Shown: piece after piece, positions 1-10,269 of the stretch
Position numbering within the stretch: position 1 is the stretch's first letter
How the letters are laid out: each line of letters begins with the position of its first letter
DNA from: Vigna angularis
Lineage: Eukaryota > Streptophyta > Magnoliopsida > Fabales > Fabaceae
Assembly (NCBI RefSeq): GCF_016808095.1
Contig: NC_068974.1
Coordinates: 8,866,001-8,930,000 of the forward strand
DNA: 64,000 nucleotides
Reading direction: 5' to 3'
Notes under the pieces: model-generated
Told to the model about the DNA's origin: nothing
What the model saw: only the letters and a program-made list of their open reading frames with translations
Databases searched by the model: none
Translations under genes and position numbers: made by a program

Positions 1-17
1 CTGTCGTAAAAAGCTAA

Positions 18-170
18 GGGTGTGTTCTTTTGGAGTGAATTGTGGGAGATGATTTGGGGGAGATGATTTGAATGGATTTGAGTGGATTTGAGGGTAATTT
101 TTTAGTTGTTTTTTTGAGTGGATTTGGGGGTAATTGAGAGTGGATTTGGAAGTAAAGTTTATGAGAATTA
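18..170. repeat. Candidate left terminus of the PIF/Harbinger element
   Basis: GGGTGTGTTCTTTTGGAG starts at 18, directly after TAA (15-17). A TAA/TTA 3-bp target duplication and a G-rich start of this kind are typical of PIF/Harbinger and Tourist-like elements. The next 130 bases repeat GGATTTG/GATTTGGGGG words many times, resembling subterminal repeats. I did not find the inverted copy (starting CTCCAAAAG) further right, so the opposite end is lost, diverged or overlooked. Confidence 0.5.
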
Positions 171-688
171 GTGTAGGATTTGATTGATGTGATAGATTTT
201 AAAAATTAGTTTAATTGGTAGAAAATAAAGATGACCAAATTGCCCCTAGTTAAAAAAGTATTATAAAATGTAATTTTGTAATGTTATATTTAATTGTAAA
301 AATGTTTTTGAATAGGAAAAAATTACAAATAATTGTAAAAATTTATTTTTAAAAATTATAAAAGTTATAATGTAGTAAAATGAATGTATTTTAAAATGTC
401 GATTTAAATTGTAATATAATTTAGTGCGAAGTAATGTGAATTTTTACGTCATTGAAATGAGAATGATTAATATTAATCAAACAACCACAATTAAGTATCA
501 AGTTATAATATCAGATGAACTAAAAAAAAATTTAAAAATTGGACATAGAAATATAAGTCACATACAAAGAAACTTATATATATTAAAGTCATGTAATACA
601 TTATCGGAAATATAATGAACTTAATCATCTAATTGGTGAAGAATGGAGTTCACATTTTGATTGAGGTGAGCAAATTGGCGGTTCATGT
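171..688. other. AT-rich spacer, no gene seen
   Basis: Strongly AT-rich sequence with A- and T-runs. The 63-residue plus-strand reading frame at 424-615 has no recognisable motif and looks like chance. Nothing else is visible. Confidence 0.6.
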
Positions 689-1771
689 CTAAGGAAAGGT
701 TTGCCAGTTATCTTCAATACGTTGAACCCGCACCTGCATTTGTTCCATACCCTGCATTCTGTGTCTCAAGTCTTGTACTCCTTCCCACATTTGAGTGATC
801 ATGTTAGCATTAGATAGAGGTGGAGGAGGCTGCACTGTGTGGTGATGAGGGTCTGCTTGGTCTTCTTCTTCATCATCATCCTGATCATGTTGCCAAACAC
901 CGTTGACATTAATAATTTTCATCATCTTCAAAGAATTGATAGAAAAGTGATGTCGGGACCCTATATGAGTGCTGGCATCGGCATCGACGTGAACTCCACA
1001 ATATTGCATGATCTGTGTGATAAGGACACCGTATGGGAGGGGTGTGTCACTGGCCTTGCATTTCAGCATATGCTGCATGATGTGATGAGGCCAATTGATT
1101 GCTATATTATTTTTAAGCACCCATATCATAAAAATATCTTCATGCAATAACCTAGCAAAATTCCCTGGTCGTGGAGTCAACATATGCACAATAATATAAT
1201 GCAGAAGCCTATCATTGATATTCAAACAACCAACCATTAAAACACCTTGACCACCCTTCAAATCTGGTATGATCATAGTAGCTAATGCCATGTCCCGGTC
1301 ATATGGAAAGTCCTATGGGATATTTGAATAACACAATTTCTGACCGTCGTACTTCAAGTTGGCTACATTCAACCAATCAGCAGGTTTGAATCTAATTTTT
1401 GTCTTGTTTACCTCACTTAGCATATATCCATTTGATGATATCTTCAGATTTGAATAAAATACCTTGATTAAATCCGGATAGTAAGGTCCCTGTAATGTAA
1501 GAAATTGGCTCAACCCTTGAAATAGAAGATGCTGCTGGAAAAATAACCCTGAACCGGTAAATGAATCAAAATTCATTATCTTGGGAGGAACAATAGTCCT
1601 TGTACAGAAATCAGCTGCATACTTTTCCATTTGATGACTGTGTGTGAAAAAACGACGCTGATCTAATTGCTCCTCTACAGATGGTCTTACAACGGGTGCA
1701 TCTTCTGCCTCAGTGAGAGTTTGTTTTCCCTTACGGCTTTTTCTTGGCCTTTTTGTTGATGATGAGGCCAT
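689..1771 (-). pseudogene. PF20167-type 'putative plant transposon protein', one in-frame stop
   Basis: A roughly 360-codon frame opening with a basic, Ser/Lys-rich stretch (MASSSTKRPRKSRKGK, NLS-like). It continues into the globular domain often annotated in legume genomes as a putative plant transposon protein (QRRFFTHSHQMEK, GLSQFLTLQGPYYP, VNKTKIRFKPADWLN). The second part (from about 1291 down) has LLHYIIVHMLTPRPGNFARL, an acidic block DQDDDEEEDQ and a C-terminal heptad-like region. A single TAG at 1313-1315 splits one otherwise continuous frame; both sides read through in the same phase, so a CAG-to-TAG change is the simplest cause. Function of the family is unknown. It sits between the candidate terminus of the PIF element and its ORF1, so it could be a passenger or an older insertion. 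Confidence 0.6.
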
Positions 1772-2007
1772 CTGATAATTTCTTCAACAAATCATTTCAT
1801 TAAAATAACAAGAAAGTACATCATGAGATATTACTTATATTTCATAATAACAATGCATAACAACACATAAGAACAAATGTCATACATCGTACACAATAAA
1901 TAGAACTACAAAATGACATCGAAAATACAAATATAATAATTCATAACTAAATTACTCATACAGAATTTCATTTCATAGTAATAGAAATAAGTCTGATATG
2001 AAGATTC

Positions 2008-3125
2008 CTAACAGTCACCGTCCGATATCATTTTACATAATTTATTCCACCGTTTATGTGGTGGCAGTCCCATCAACCTCCTTGTACATGTGGGGTTTCC
2101 ACATAAGAAGTCATAACATTGGTCCAGTAAATTCTCGTAAGCAATGTTCATAGAATTCAACATTTCATAAATGTCCGTCTCTGTATATGTGTAATTCGGG
2201 TTGCGACGGAGTATTTTATTTCTATCCTCCATTGCTGACACTTGACGCACGGCTGCATCAGAGATCACACCAAAATGAACATTTGATGAGCTAAGGACAT
2301 TTGCGAAACCATCTAGGCTGGTGGTTAACTTATCAAACTGAGAATCAATAACATCGACCATAGGTGCCTTCCTTTTCGAGCCCCGTGAAGATGAAGTTCC
2401 AGCGGATGGGACGGAAGGCACAGATTGAGTCTGTCCTGGACTATATTCATCCACAGATGGAGGAGGTGATGGTGGAGTTGGGTCTCTATACCCCGTCCAC
2501 TCAGGCTATTCAGGAATGTACTCAATATTTTGATTCAAATCAACACTGACACGAGGAGCAACCCGCTGTCGACGAGCTTCACGAGCAGTCCGAACACCAC
2601 TCCCAGTGGCTCGATCAGCTGCCCATAACTCCACCATTAAATCATAATGTCTTATACTATTAACTCTTCACTTTGCCGCAGTTGGCCTGGACTGAAAGTA
2701 CAAAATGAACAATCAACATGTCATCATATTATGTGTTATAAAGATCGACAAAATGTTTGCATTTTTATAAATACCTGAATGAGGTCCATCCAAACTTTGT
2801 CCTCAGCGTGGAATGTCATACTAACCGGGTTCCACGCAAATCCACTCAATCCAGAAAACAAGTCATGTACCTCGCGCCATTTATCTTTCAAGACTTTCTG
2901 ACGATTTTTCACATTATTTTTTGTTATAGCGACATACCCACAGCTATGAGGATGATCAACCATGTTACTATATGCTTGGGATGTCCAGCTTCCGTCAACC
3001 CTATTACCGATTCGTGATTCCTCAATCATAGACTGTAGAAGACGTGCATCCATGTCCTCTGTCCACTTAATAAACTCTCTAGTAGGAGCAGAGGACTGAA
3101 CGTATGCTGCCTTACCTCTATTCAT
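2008..3125 (-). pseudogene. PIF/Harbinger ORF1, Myb/SANT-like DNA-binding protein, broken
   Basis: Exon 1 (3125 to about 2775) encodes a Myb/SANT-like trihelix domain (Myb_DNA-bind_3 type): KWTEDMDARLLQSMIEE, then VKNRQKVLKDKWREVHDLF, then a GFAWNP segment, as in transposon-linked ORF1 proteins. A GT donor follows the Gln codon near 2775. The second exon (about 2690 to 2008) contains HYDLMVELW...DRATG, a Ser/Pro linker, a basic patch RGSKRKAP and the usual C-terminal LPPHKRW-like end. In the second exon I read TGA at 2668-2670 and TAG at 2506-2508 in the main frame. ORF1 proteins of this class bind the transposon ends and help the nuclease, so this copy is probably dead unless splicing avoids the stops. 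Confidence 0.7.
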
Positions 3126-3258
3126 TTTATACCTAGTTCATGAACAAAATTGTAAAAAGTTAACATTAAACATGCTTAATATAATGTTCAACTCAAACAC
3201 AAAGGATCAAATAGTCATACAATACAACAAAATATAATAACTAAGAGTTTTGATAATC

Positions 3259-4668
3259 TCACCACATATCATCGGCTATAGAATCCCTAATACTACTACC
3301 AATCCTATGGTCCTCTTCTATGACTTGAGATGATGAAACATTATGGTCTTCCCGATCATTCAAGTCGTTATCAACTTCTTCAAGTAATGAGTCATCGTTA
3401 TCCACGCCACGAAGGAAGTTGTGTAAGATACAACATGCTAGTATGATGTCTGTCATTGTATCCAATCCATAGTGTGGTTTAGTGCCACTTGCAATGATAG
3501 GGAATCGTTTTTTCAACACACCAAAGGTTCTTTCAATAACATTTCTCAACGACGAATGACGATGATTAAACAGCTCACGTGCATTTTGTGGTCCTCTGCG
3601 TGTATATTCTTTAAGGTGATATCTCACGCCTCTATATGGAGTCAAAACTGTGCTTTTCAACATGAATCCTGCATCACCGAGGTAGTATTTTCCTACAATT
3701 TTGCGCATATAAATGTAATTAGTCAATACACAATTAAATCTTCAACATCTCAATGTAGACACTAACCTTGGGGAATAACCAACGGATCATCTCGATCAAG
3801 AGCATTTTTTAAAATTCTCAAATCAGATGCAGTTCCTTCCCACCCAGCAAGAACGTAAGTGAATTTCATGTCAAAATCACACGCCGCAAACACATTTTGT
3901 GTTGGCCAGTCTTTTCTTCCTCGAAATCTTTGAGCATTACTTCTTGGGACCTTTACACGAACATGAGTTCCGTCTATGGCTCCCAAACAATCCTAAACAT
4001 AGAAATAACTAATCATCATAAAACTGAATATGTGTTAGCATCCTTTAAACACAAAACATCTACACATATGATGAAGTGAGTACCTTAAAGTACGAGTTGA
4101 AGCGATTGTTGTTCAACACATATGGATGAACCTCATTTCCTGAGGGTTGAATTAGAAATTCAGATTCCATACTTAAGATAGCATCCAACACATTGTGAAA
4201 GTGTTTGCTAACCGTGGAACCGGATCGATGAAAGAAAAATGCCACACTGCGATTCTTAACATTATGGCCAATTATATGAAGAAATTGAGCTACTTGTTGC
4301 TCCACAGTAGACCGAATCGCATCCTTCACTAACCCAGTTGATCTTAGTTTCTCACAAAGTGTAAGAAATGCCTCTGGACCCATTCTAATAATGTCGCGAC
4401 ACCGATTAGTATGCACAAGATATGACATTAATTGCTCTCTACGACGGTCTCTGTCCGGTAGGTAATTGCTTACACTACTCGAATCAGTCGAGTACATACG
4501 CAAGATACTCAAGGCGTGTGCAACAATGCATAACATTGTCAGTGCAGCCAATGAAGTTGTTATTTGTAATTGTTGACGTATCATTGCGATAATATTGAAG
4601 TTCACACCAACGACATCATCATCAATATCTTCACCGTCCAAATATGATAAATCTAATTCTCCTTCCAT
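3259..4668 (-). CDS. PIF/Harbinger transposase (HARBI1-like DDE nuclease), three exons, apparently intact
   Basis: Three exons joined by GT-AG introns: 4668-4084, 3992-3767 and 3692-3259. They read in one frame for about 414 residues, the normal size of the family. Residues 60-195 hold the helix-turn-helix region (SYLVHTNRCRDIIRMGPEAF, VAQFLHIIGHNVKNR). The DDE_Tnp_4 catalytic residues are all present: Asp in GAIDGTHVRVKVP, Asp in YYLGDAGF, and Glu in NVIERTFGVLKKRF. The C-terminus is acidic. Donor AAG/GTACTC and acceptor TTTAG/GATTG bound intron 1; donor CAAG/GTTAGT and acceptor TTGTAG/GAAAA bound intron 2. The enzyme would cut and join the element at TTA/TAA targets. It is the only transposase in the window without an obvious break. 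Confidence 0.85.
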
Positions 4669-4689
4669 CTCTATTTACTTAACCAAAAA

Positions 4690-5480
4690 TATAACATTTA
4701 ACAATCATATAAAAACAACTAAATTTAACAATCAAATTCATTTCGATAATTCATATATTTACATTTTATTAACAAATCAAGTATTCATACGAACAATAAA
4801 AAAAATTACATTCATATAATTATATATATATATACATATAAATATATATTTATTTATATAACATTATGGTATTCTGAGTAAAGTATTATCAATGGTCATG
4901 CACATAAATTTAATATAATAATATTGAACATACCTATTTTAGTGTCAAACTTATGAAGATTTCTTCACCAGATTTGAACCACCGTACAATGAATGCTACC
5001 ACCAAGTAAGATATAAGATGGATAATTTTTTTCTACAGATTCAGATATAACATTAATCCACACGAAACCTGTTCACAAAATACATGAATATTTGGAAAAT
5101 TATATACTGCTTTAAGCAAATAAAAATAAATTGTTTAAATAGGTAACTTTTCTCACCATGCGTCTTGAATGATGGTCAAATAATGCCTCACCACAACCAT
5201 TTATGAAGGTCAACAGAAGGTAATGCAAAACCCTTGCTCGCATACAGCCACCAACCTTTTTCCAACCTCAACAGATGCTCTACTCATGGTATAAGACAAA
5301 GTTCAGTGTAACCAACAAAGCAAATGCCAAATTCCAAGCACAAAACGTTGTCTTTAACAATATTTTTCAAATACAAATTGGACACAACACATGTGTCTAA
5401 CCTGGTCAGACTAGTAATCCCTGAGATGAAGTTATTAGGTTGCCAACTCCACGTTAATCTTTCCGAAAACCTGCAAGATT
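4690..5480. other. AT-rich non-coding region, no gene seen
   Basis: Contains a TATATA microsatellite (about 4818-4858) and otherwise unstructured AT-rich sequence. The minus-strand frame at 5284-5526 shows no family motif. The right end of the PIF element was searched for here and not found. Confidence 0.5.
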
Positions 5481-5503
5481 GAGAAAGGGTTAGCATCGTG
5501 CAA

Positions 5504-5782
5504 TTAAAAAACAAATTCTTCAACATCTACAGCTTCAGGGGAGCCATTTCCGGCGACGCCCACGACGTCGTGGGGCTGCTGCTGCATGTAGGGCTTCATG
5601 GATTCGTTTTCTGGCGAAGCACAGGGTTCATCATTGTGGACATACTTTGCCTTTGCCGTACACAGAAACGTCTTCCTCCTCCTCTCGACCTCCCTCTCCA
5701 TCTCCATCAACATGTACTTAGATTTGCAGTCGTCCATGGCCACCACCACCACATGTCCTCCAACAAACAAACCTTCATCCAT
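5504..5782 (-). CDS. Hypothetical small ORF in a GC-richer patch
   Basis: A 92-codon frame beginning MDEGLFVGGHVVVVAMDD, then a charged Glu/Arg helix (MEMEREVERRRK) and an acidic end (EAVDVEEFVF). The base composition between about 5530 and 5880 is visibly richer in C and G than its surroundings, which is why it is listed. The VVVVAMDD start weakly recalls the first strand of universal-stress-like proteins, but nothing else supports that. The opposite strand is also open (5498-5881). It may be a host gene fragment or a chance frame; I do not assign a function. Confidence 0.22.
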   Translation of the reverse strand: MDEGLFVGGHVVVVAMDDCKSKYMLMEMEREVERRRKTFLCTAKAKYVHNDEPCASPENESMKPYMQQQPHDVVGVAGNGSPEAVDVEEFVF

Positions 5783-5897
5783 TTTAAAATCTCCCTCATC
5801 TCCGTCTTCTCCATCCTCCCTTTCACGGTGGACCCATCCATACCCTCAGTAATGACCACGCGACCATTGGAAGTAAAATGAGAATGATTTTGTCAAC

Positions 5898-5998
5898 CAG
5901 CAACCTGTAACCGGTTACGTTCACGTGTAACCGATTACAGCAGGGCGTGCAAAACTTTGAAAAGCTGTAACCGGTTACATTCTTTGTAACCGAATACA
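5898..5998. repeat. Cluster of GTAACCGGTTAC-type palindromes
   Basis: Four near-copies of a 12-bp palindrome in about 90 bp: TGTAACCGGTTAC, TGTAACCGATTACA, TGTAACCGGTTACA and TGTAACCGAATACA, with irregular spacing. A related TAATCGATTA series occurs at 33780-34030 and near 53210-53250. Confidence 0.7.
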
Positions 5999-6789
5999 AA
6001 TCCCATTTCGGACTCCTTCTTCATCATCAACGACGTCCTTCTTTGGCGATTAAGCACTGCATTCTTCTTCATCACCATGACGAACTTCCACCTCAAACAA
6101 CCAAACCAAAATTGAAAAATATATTATTACCTATACTCCGTCGTCACTGCCGGCACAGAACTCCAACACACACACACTTCTCAGTCGCCACACTTCTTAG
6201 TCGCCCTCAGCTGTTGTAACGAAACCTCTTCACCCTTAGCTCTATACGTCCAAACACGCTTGAACACACACCAAACACATCTATGAAGCAGTATTTTATT
6301 ACTCCGGTCTTGTGTGTGTGGTCAGACCTTTTTTCACAGTAAGCATTGTTTAGTCAAAGAGAGAATCTCCCCACAGTGCTATGCCTGCAAAAGAACGCTG
6401 CAGCTTGCCAGAAATGCATTGCCGAGGACACTGGAAAGTGCTATATCACATGGCCTACAACAGTATTCGCTACTCGTGAAAGCACAGTTATTTTTTAGAT
6501 TATCTTTACTATGCATGGGGAAAACGTTTTGATGATATGCATTTTTAATTAACCCTGCTGATAACGTGTTTGGAAATTGCCAAATCCTTCGGGGCAAACC
6601 GGTCTTTGTCTAACATTTCATTGCAAATCTTCGCAAATTACCGGGATGGTGATAACATGATAATCTCGCAAATCGTCGCTTTTCCCTCCGCGCAAACCAG
6701 TCCAACCGAACAACACTGACTTCAGAAATCCGTCATCGCAATTCAGCGTGAATAGTTGTATCCACACATACGAACACAGGCTAAGAGAC
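5999..6789. other. Non-coding, no gene seen
   Basis: Moderately mixed composition with CACACACA runs. Two overlapping 72-residue frames at 6314-6597 on opposite strands show no motifs. I see nothing I can name. Confidence 0.45.
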
Positions 6790-7000
6790 GAACAAAATTT
6801 CCTGAGGTTTAAGGACTTATCTGCCGTGTATTGTGCAAATTTTTTAGGATATAATAGAAATTTTTCAAAATTTCTGAGAATCTCAGAAAAATAGCTAAAA
6901 AAATTAAAAACATTAAAATTTTAACGTTACAGCAAATTGTTTTTAAATTTCTAACGTTGGCAATTAAGATAATGTTAACGTTGCCAATCTAACGTTGCAA
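6790..7000 (-). repeat. Relic LTR related to the copia LTR at 7838
   Basis: The words TTTCCTGAGG, TTAAGGACTTATCTGC, GTGTATTGTGCAA and TCTGAGAATCTCAGA line up in order with the copia LTR at 7838-8293 (TTAAGGACTTATCCGC, GTGTATTGTGCAA and so on), with many mismatches. It then drifts into AACGTT-rich sequence like the far end of that LTR. This looks like an older or sister-family LTR remnant; its exact borders are unclear. Confidence 0.5.
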
Positions 7001-7065
7001 CAACGTTTTCATATTTTGCAATATAATAATAATAATATATTATAACACATTCATGCTATGTGGGT

Positions 7066-7332
7066 TTATAAAAAATGATATATTAATAACAAAAATTTCA
7101 CACAACTTTGACACAATTGATGTGTCAATTTCCTAATGGATTTATAATTTTCTCTAAGTTCCTTATCAGGACAACGTTGAATTAAAAAACAAATATTAGA
7201 GAAATTTAATGGCGCAAGTTCTTCTTTCATTCTTCTTGCAACTTGAGATTGAAACCCTAACTTCATTCTTCTTTCATTCTCGTGTTTTTCCATTGCTATC
7301 CTTAGTGTATTTGCTTCATTAAAACTCATCAT
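7066..7332 (-). CDS. Hypothetical 88-residue ORF, charged helix
   Basis: The frame reads MSFNEANTLRIAMEKHENER, then a Lys/Arg/Glu-rich stretch that could form a coiled coil, and ends with a hydrophobic tail. It follows the relic LTR on the same strand. No family is recognised; it may be a fragment of a decayed element or of a host gene, or chance. Confidence 0.2.
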   Translation of the reverse strand: MMSFNEANTLRIAMEKHENERRMKLGFQSQVARRMKEELAPLNFSNICFLIQRCPDKELRENYKSIRKLTHQLCQSCVKFLLLIYHFL

Positions 7333-7339
7333 TTTTTTT

Positions 7340-7837
7340 TTCTGTTTCTTTATTATTTTGTTGTGTCTTCAATTAAATAAAGTAGAAGAAAAAATCTAGA
7401 TGTCTTTCGCAAGTAAAAAAAAGGTGAAGGAGACATCTCTTCATTGTCAACTGAAGCATCCTCTATGAGCTTGTTATTGTCATTCATTTAATTGGTATTC
7501 TCATTTGTCATTGATATACATTCTATATGTGAGTGACAATTTGGTAGACGTTACAATTTTTGGTGGAATAGGGTAACTATTTTGAAAAAAAAAATATTAA
7601 ACCAGACATAAACAATAAGTGGGTTGTAATAAACAACTAAGTGGAGAGCAAAGTCTAAGATTTTGTACAGATTTATGAAATTCGGGTCTAATCAAGGTTT
7701 TATGAACAACCAATGGGTTATGTTGATAAGAGAGCTAAACATATTCTTTATATATTTGTTTTTTATGATGAACAAGAGAATGATTTTATAGTTTCTTGCA
7801 CAACAAATGACATAACAATTGTCTTATCTGTAGTTTG
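7340..7837. other. Flank outside the copia element, no gene seen
   Basis: AT-rich sequence. Its last five bases before the LTR, GTTTG (7833-7837), are the left member of the proposed copia target duplication (the right one is ATTTG, 33613-33617). Confidence 0.5.
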
Positions 7838-8293
7838 TGTTGTAAAAAAACTGACATAATCACGAATAATATTTCCTGAGACGTGTAGATTCATTGTCCT
7901 TAAGGACTTATCCGCGGTGTATTGTGCAAGTCCCCCAAGATACAACAGGAACTTCCGAGAATATCTCTGAGGATCTTAGAACGAGCAAGGATCTCTAAAA
8001 AAGAGTATAAAATAAACCCAGAATACTTTTAGAAGAGGAAAAGAAGAAAGGAGAATAAGAGAAGACTGCTTTTGGTGTGCTTTGGAATAGGGGGAAGAAC
8101 TCTCTATTTATAAAGCTAGGAAAGAATAAAATCAATAAAAGACAATAAAAACAATAAATAATTTGACCGTTGCAGCCCTTAAAAATTTGACTGTTGCTAA
8201 TTAATAAAAGAATATTAACATTGTCAATTAATGAAAGAATATGAATGTTGTAAAACATTCCAAAACCAACGTAACTTTTGTAATATTACAACA
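7838..8293 (-). repeat. Copia 3' LTR (456 bp)
   Basis: Starts TGTTGTAAAA and ends ATTACAACA on the plus strand, so the minus-strand LTR is bounded by TGTTGTAA...TTTACAACA. It matches the split 5' LTR closely along its length. In minus-strand orientation it contains a TATA box (CTTTATAAATAGAG, near 8110-8098). It is preceded, on the minus strand, by the polypurine tract. Confidence 0.85.
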
Positions 8294-8303
8294 ATCCCCC
8301 CAC
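8294..8303 (-). promoter_or_regulatory. Copia polypurine tract
   Basis: GTGGGGGGAT on the minus strand directly abuts the 3' LTR start. A G-rich purine tract at this place primes plus-strand DNA synthesis in LTR elements. It fixes the orientation of the copia element. Confidence 0.8.
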
Positions 8304-9006
8304 ATATTGAAAAAGAAGTTGAAAGAAAAGATAAGAAACTTTTATTCTAGGTCTCATATAGGATGTAATGCATTAGAGCTGGTATAGCAAGCTATATGAA
8401 CCAGTCTTAGATTAAGAAACTTACCACATAGTGTAGTTAGTATAACAAGTTATATGAACCAAAGACACTTGACATGTGTTAGAGGTTTATCAATCACAAT
8501 ACACCTCCAATGTCCTTGTTGTTATCGTTGTGTTGCGCTTATTAAGCCATGCGCGTGCCCGGTATTCATGAGTGCTCTAGAGATCATGCCAAGATCTCAT
8601 GCAAGCGGCCCCACTCGACACTCATATAGGTTATTTCATCAAGTGTATGCTGCAAATCATACACTACCCATAAGGGATATGAAAATCATTAAAAACTTTG
8701 TTAAAACTAAAATTCTTTCACCACATCGAATTTTAATAACAAAGTTTAACCTCTCAATAATGTAGTCTTTAACACTTTCACACACACCATGGGAATGGAC
8801 ATAATTGATTAAAATCAATTTAGTTCTATCAGAACTAACAAGTGACTTGTTTTTACCCATATGAACCTTATTCATGGGATCTCCAATCACAAAGGCTGGG
8901 TTACCATCACTTGTTTGTTTGTAAGTGGCTTAAGTCTCATTCCCTTCGATGATTCTAATATCATTTGTCTTCCCAGGGGTTTTGTAAGAGGATCTACAAG
9001 ATTCCG
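8304..9006 (-). other. Copia 3' untranslated region
   Basis: Lies between the RNase H remnant and the polypurine tract. The frames at 8454-8765 and 8657-8890 have no motifs. No tRNA or other RNA gene is apparent. Confidence 0.5.
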
Positions 9007-9870
9007 TTATGACTTCACATAATCAATGGAAATAGTTCCACTCTTTAGCGTTGCTTCACCAAATTGTGTCTCAATTGTATGTCTATTTTTTCCATTGTAA
9101 TTCTTGTTTTTAGCTATAGCTATTGCCAATTGGCAATCATAGTGTATTGATACTGATGAGGTTGGTTTCATTCCTAGTGGAATGTTCGCTAAGAAGTTTT
9201 TCACTCAGCCTCATTACCAGCCATCTCAAGAGCAACAAACTCAGATTCCATGGTAGATCTTGCAATAATTGTTTGCCTGGCTGATCTCCATGTAATCGCA
9301 CTACTCCCAAGTGTGAATACATAACTGCTAGTGGATTTTGTCTCATCTGAATCAAATATTCAGTTAGCATCAGTATACCCTTCTAGTACAACGGGAAATC
9401 CACTATATTCAATGGCATAATCCATTGAACCTCTTAAGTATCTCATAAGCCTAGCAAGTACATTCCAATGTTCCTATTTTGAACATTGAGCGTACCTACT
9501 CAATCTACCTACTGCATAAGCAATATCAAGTCTAAAAAAGCTCATCAAGTGCAATAAGCTCCTAATTATCTGGGCATACTGAGGCTGAGATAATGATTCT
9601 CCTTTATTTTTCATTAATTTAGAATTAGCATCATAAGGGGTACTCACTAGTGAGGTCATAAAACCTAAACTTCTTAAGAAGTTTCTCAATATATTGTTCT
9701 TGGGATAGTAATATACTATCTCCCTTCCTTATGATTCTAATACCTAAAAACACATTGGCTTCACCCATGTCTTTCATGTCAAAGATTGATCCTAGAAACA
9801 ATTTAGTTCTAGCGATAATTTCATTGCGTGTACCAAAATTTAACATGTCATCCACAGAGAAACATATAAT
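9007..9870 (-). pseudogene. Copia pol 3' part: end of RT plus RNase H, broken
   Basis: Minus-strand pieces match the end of Ty1/copia reverse transcriptase (RVT_2 type): VDDMLNFGT, DMKDMGEANVFLGIRI, LLSQEQYIEKLLKKF, then YDANSKLMKN and FRLDIAYAVGRLSRY. RNase H pieces follow: a YTDAN-like word, [12 protein letters not shown] (other frame) and DCQLAIAIAKN. The pieces lie in more than one frame, so several indels are present. The residue before VDD at the RT active site reads Ser (TCT) where copia elements normally have Tyr. The enzyme cannot be made from this copy. Confidence 0.85.
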
Positions 9871-10104
9871 GACACAATCACCATTTTCAAATTTAGAATA
9901 CTATTAATATTATTATGTCAAAAGCCAAAATTTATTTTTCCGAGTAATTAAGTAAAATTACCTACACCTCCATAATTTTAAAATATTTAAGATTGGTAAA
10001 CGAAAAAATACCTGGTTGTGCTTTTCTCTTGTAGGTAAACTATACGAAAATTTACTCAAGTACCTCATCTTCTTCGTCCTCGTCCGCAGTCCTTACAAAT
10101 ACGA

Positions 10105-10227
10105 TCATAAGCCATCGTTGTTGCGAGCACCTTGGCAGCCTCCAGAAGTTATGGGTTTCGCAAATACAATATGAGTTCTGAAAACAAAGTTTTGATCCTT
10201 CGGGATTGAGTTGTTGATGTCAGCCAT
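10105..10227 (-). pseudogene. Start of copia gag (40 codons)
   Basis: A short frame beginning MADINNSIPKDQNFVF lies 14 bases inside the end of the 5' LTR, where the gag start of a copia element belongs, and stops at 10105-10107. It is followed (down to about 9870) by sequence without recognisable gag, protease or integrase, then by the end of RT. The deletion joint is therefore between roughly 10105 and 9870. The match to gag rests on position and on the MAD-N-S-I-P style opening, not on a domain. Confidence 0.5.
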
Positions 10228-10240
10228 AAGTCCTTAAGAT

Positions 10241-10257
10241 TGTTGTAGAAAAGATGA
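10241..10257 (-). repeat. Inner tip of copia 5' LTR, cut off by CACTA insertion
   Basis: TGTTGTAGAAAAGATGA corresponds to TGTTGTAAAAAAACTGA at the start of the 3' LTR (7838). The rest of this LTR resumes at 33173 with ACATAATCACGA, as in 7854 onward. The two parts together rebuild the order of the 3' LTR. Confidence 0.8.
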
Positions 10258-10269
10258 CACTACAAGAAA

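Larger units (their letters stand above)
18..4700 (-). mobile_element. PIF/Harbinger-type DNA transposon, right end not found
   Basis: This stretch has the usual two-gene content of a PIF/Harbinger transposon: a Myb/SANT-like DNA-binding ORF1 (2008-3125) and a DDE nuclease (3259-4668), both on the minus strand and 133 bp apart. The candidate left terminus is at 18. A third, PF20167-type gene lies between that terminus and ORF1, which is not part of the family core. The right border is set only by the end of the transposase leader, so the true length is unknown. Confidence 0.65.

Noticed and set aside
839..1150. 103-residue plus-strand frame
   Set aside because: Shadow of the PF20167-type gene on the other strand.
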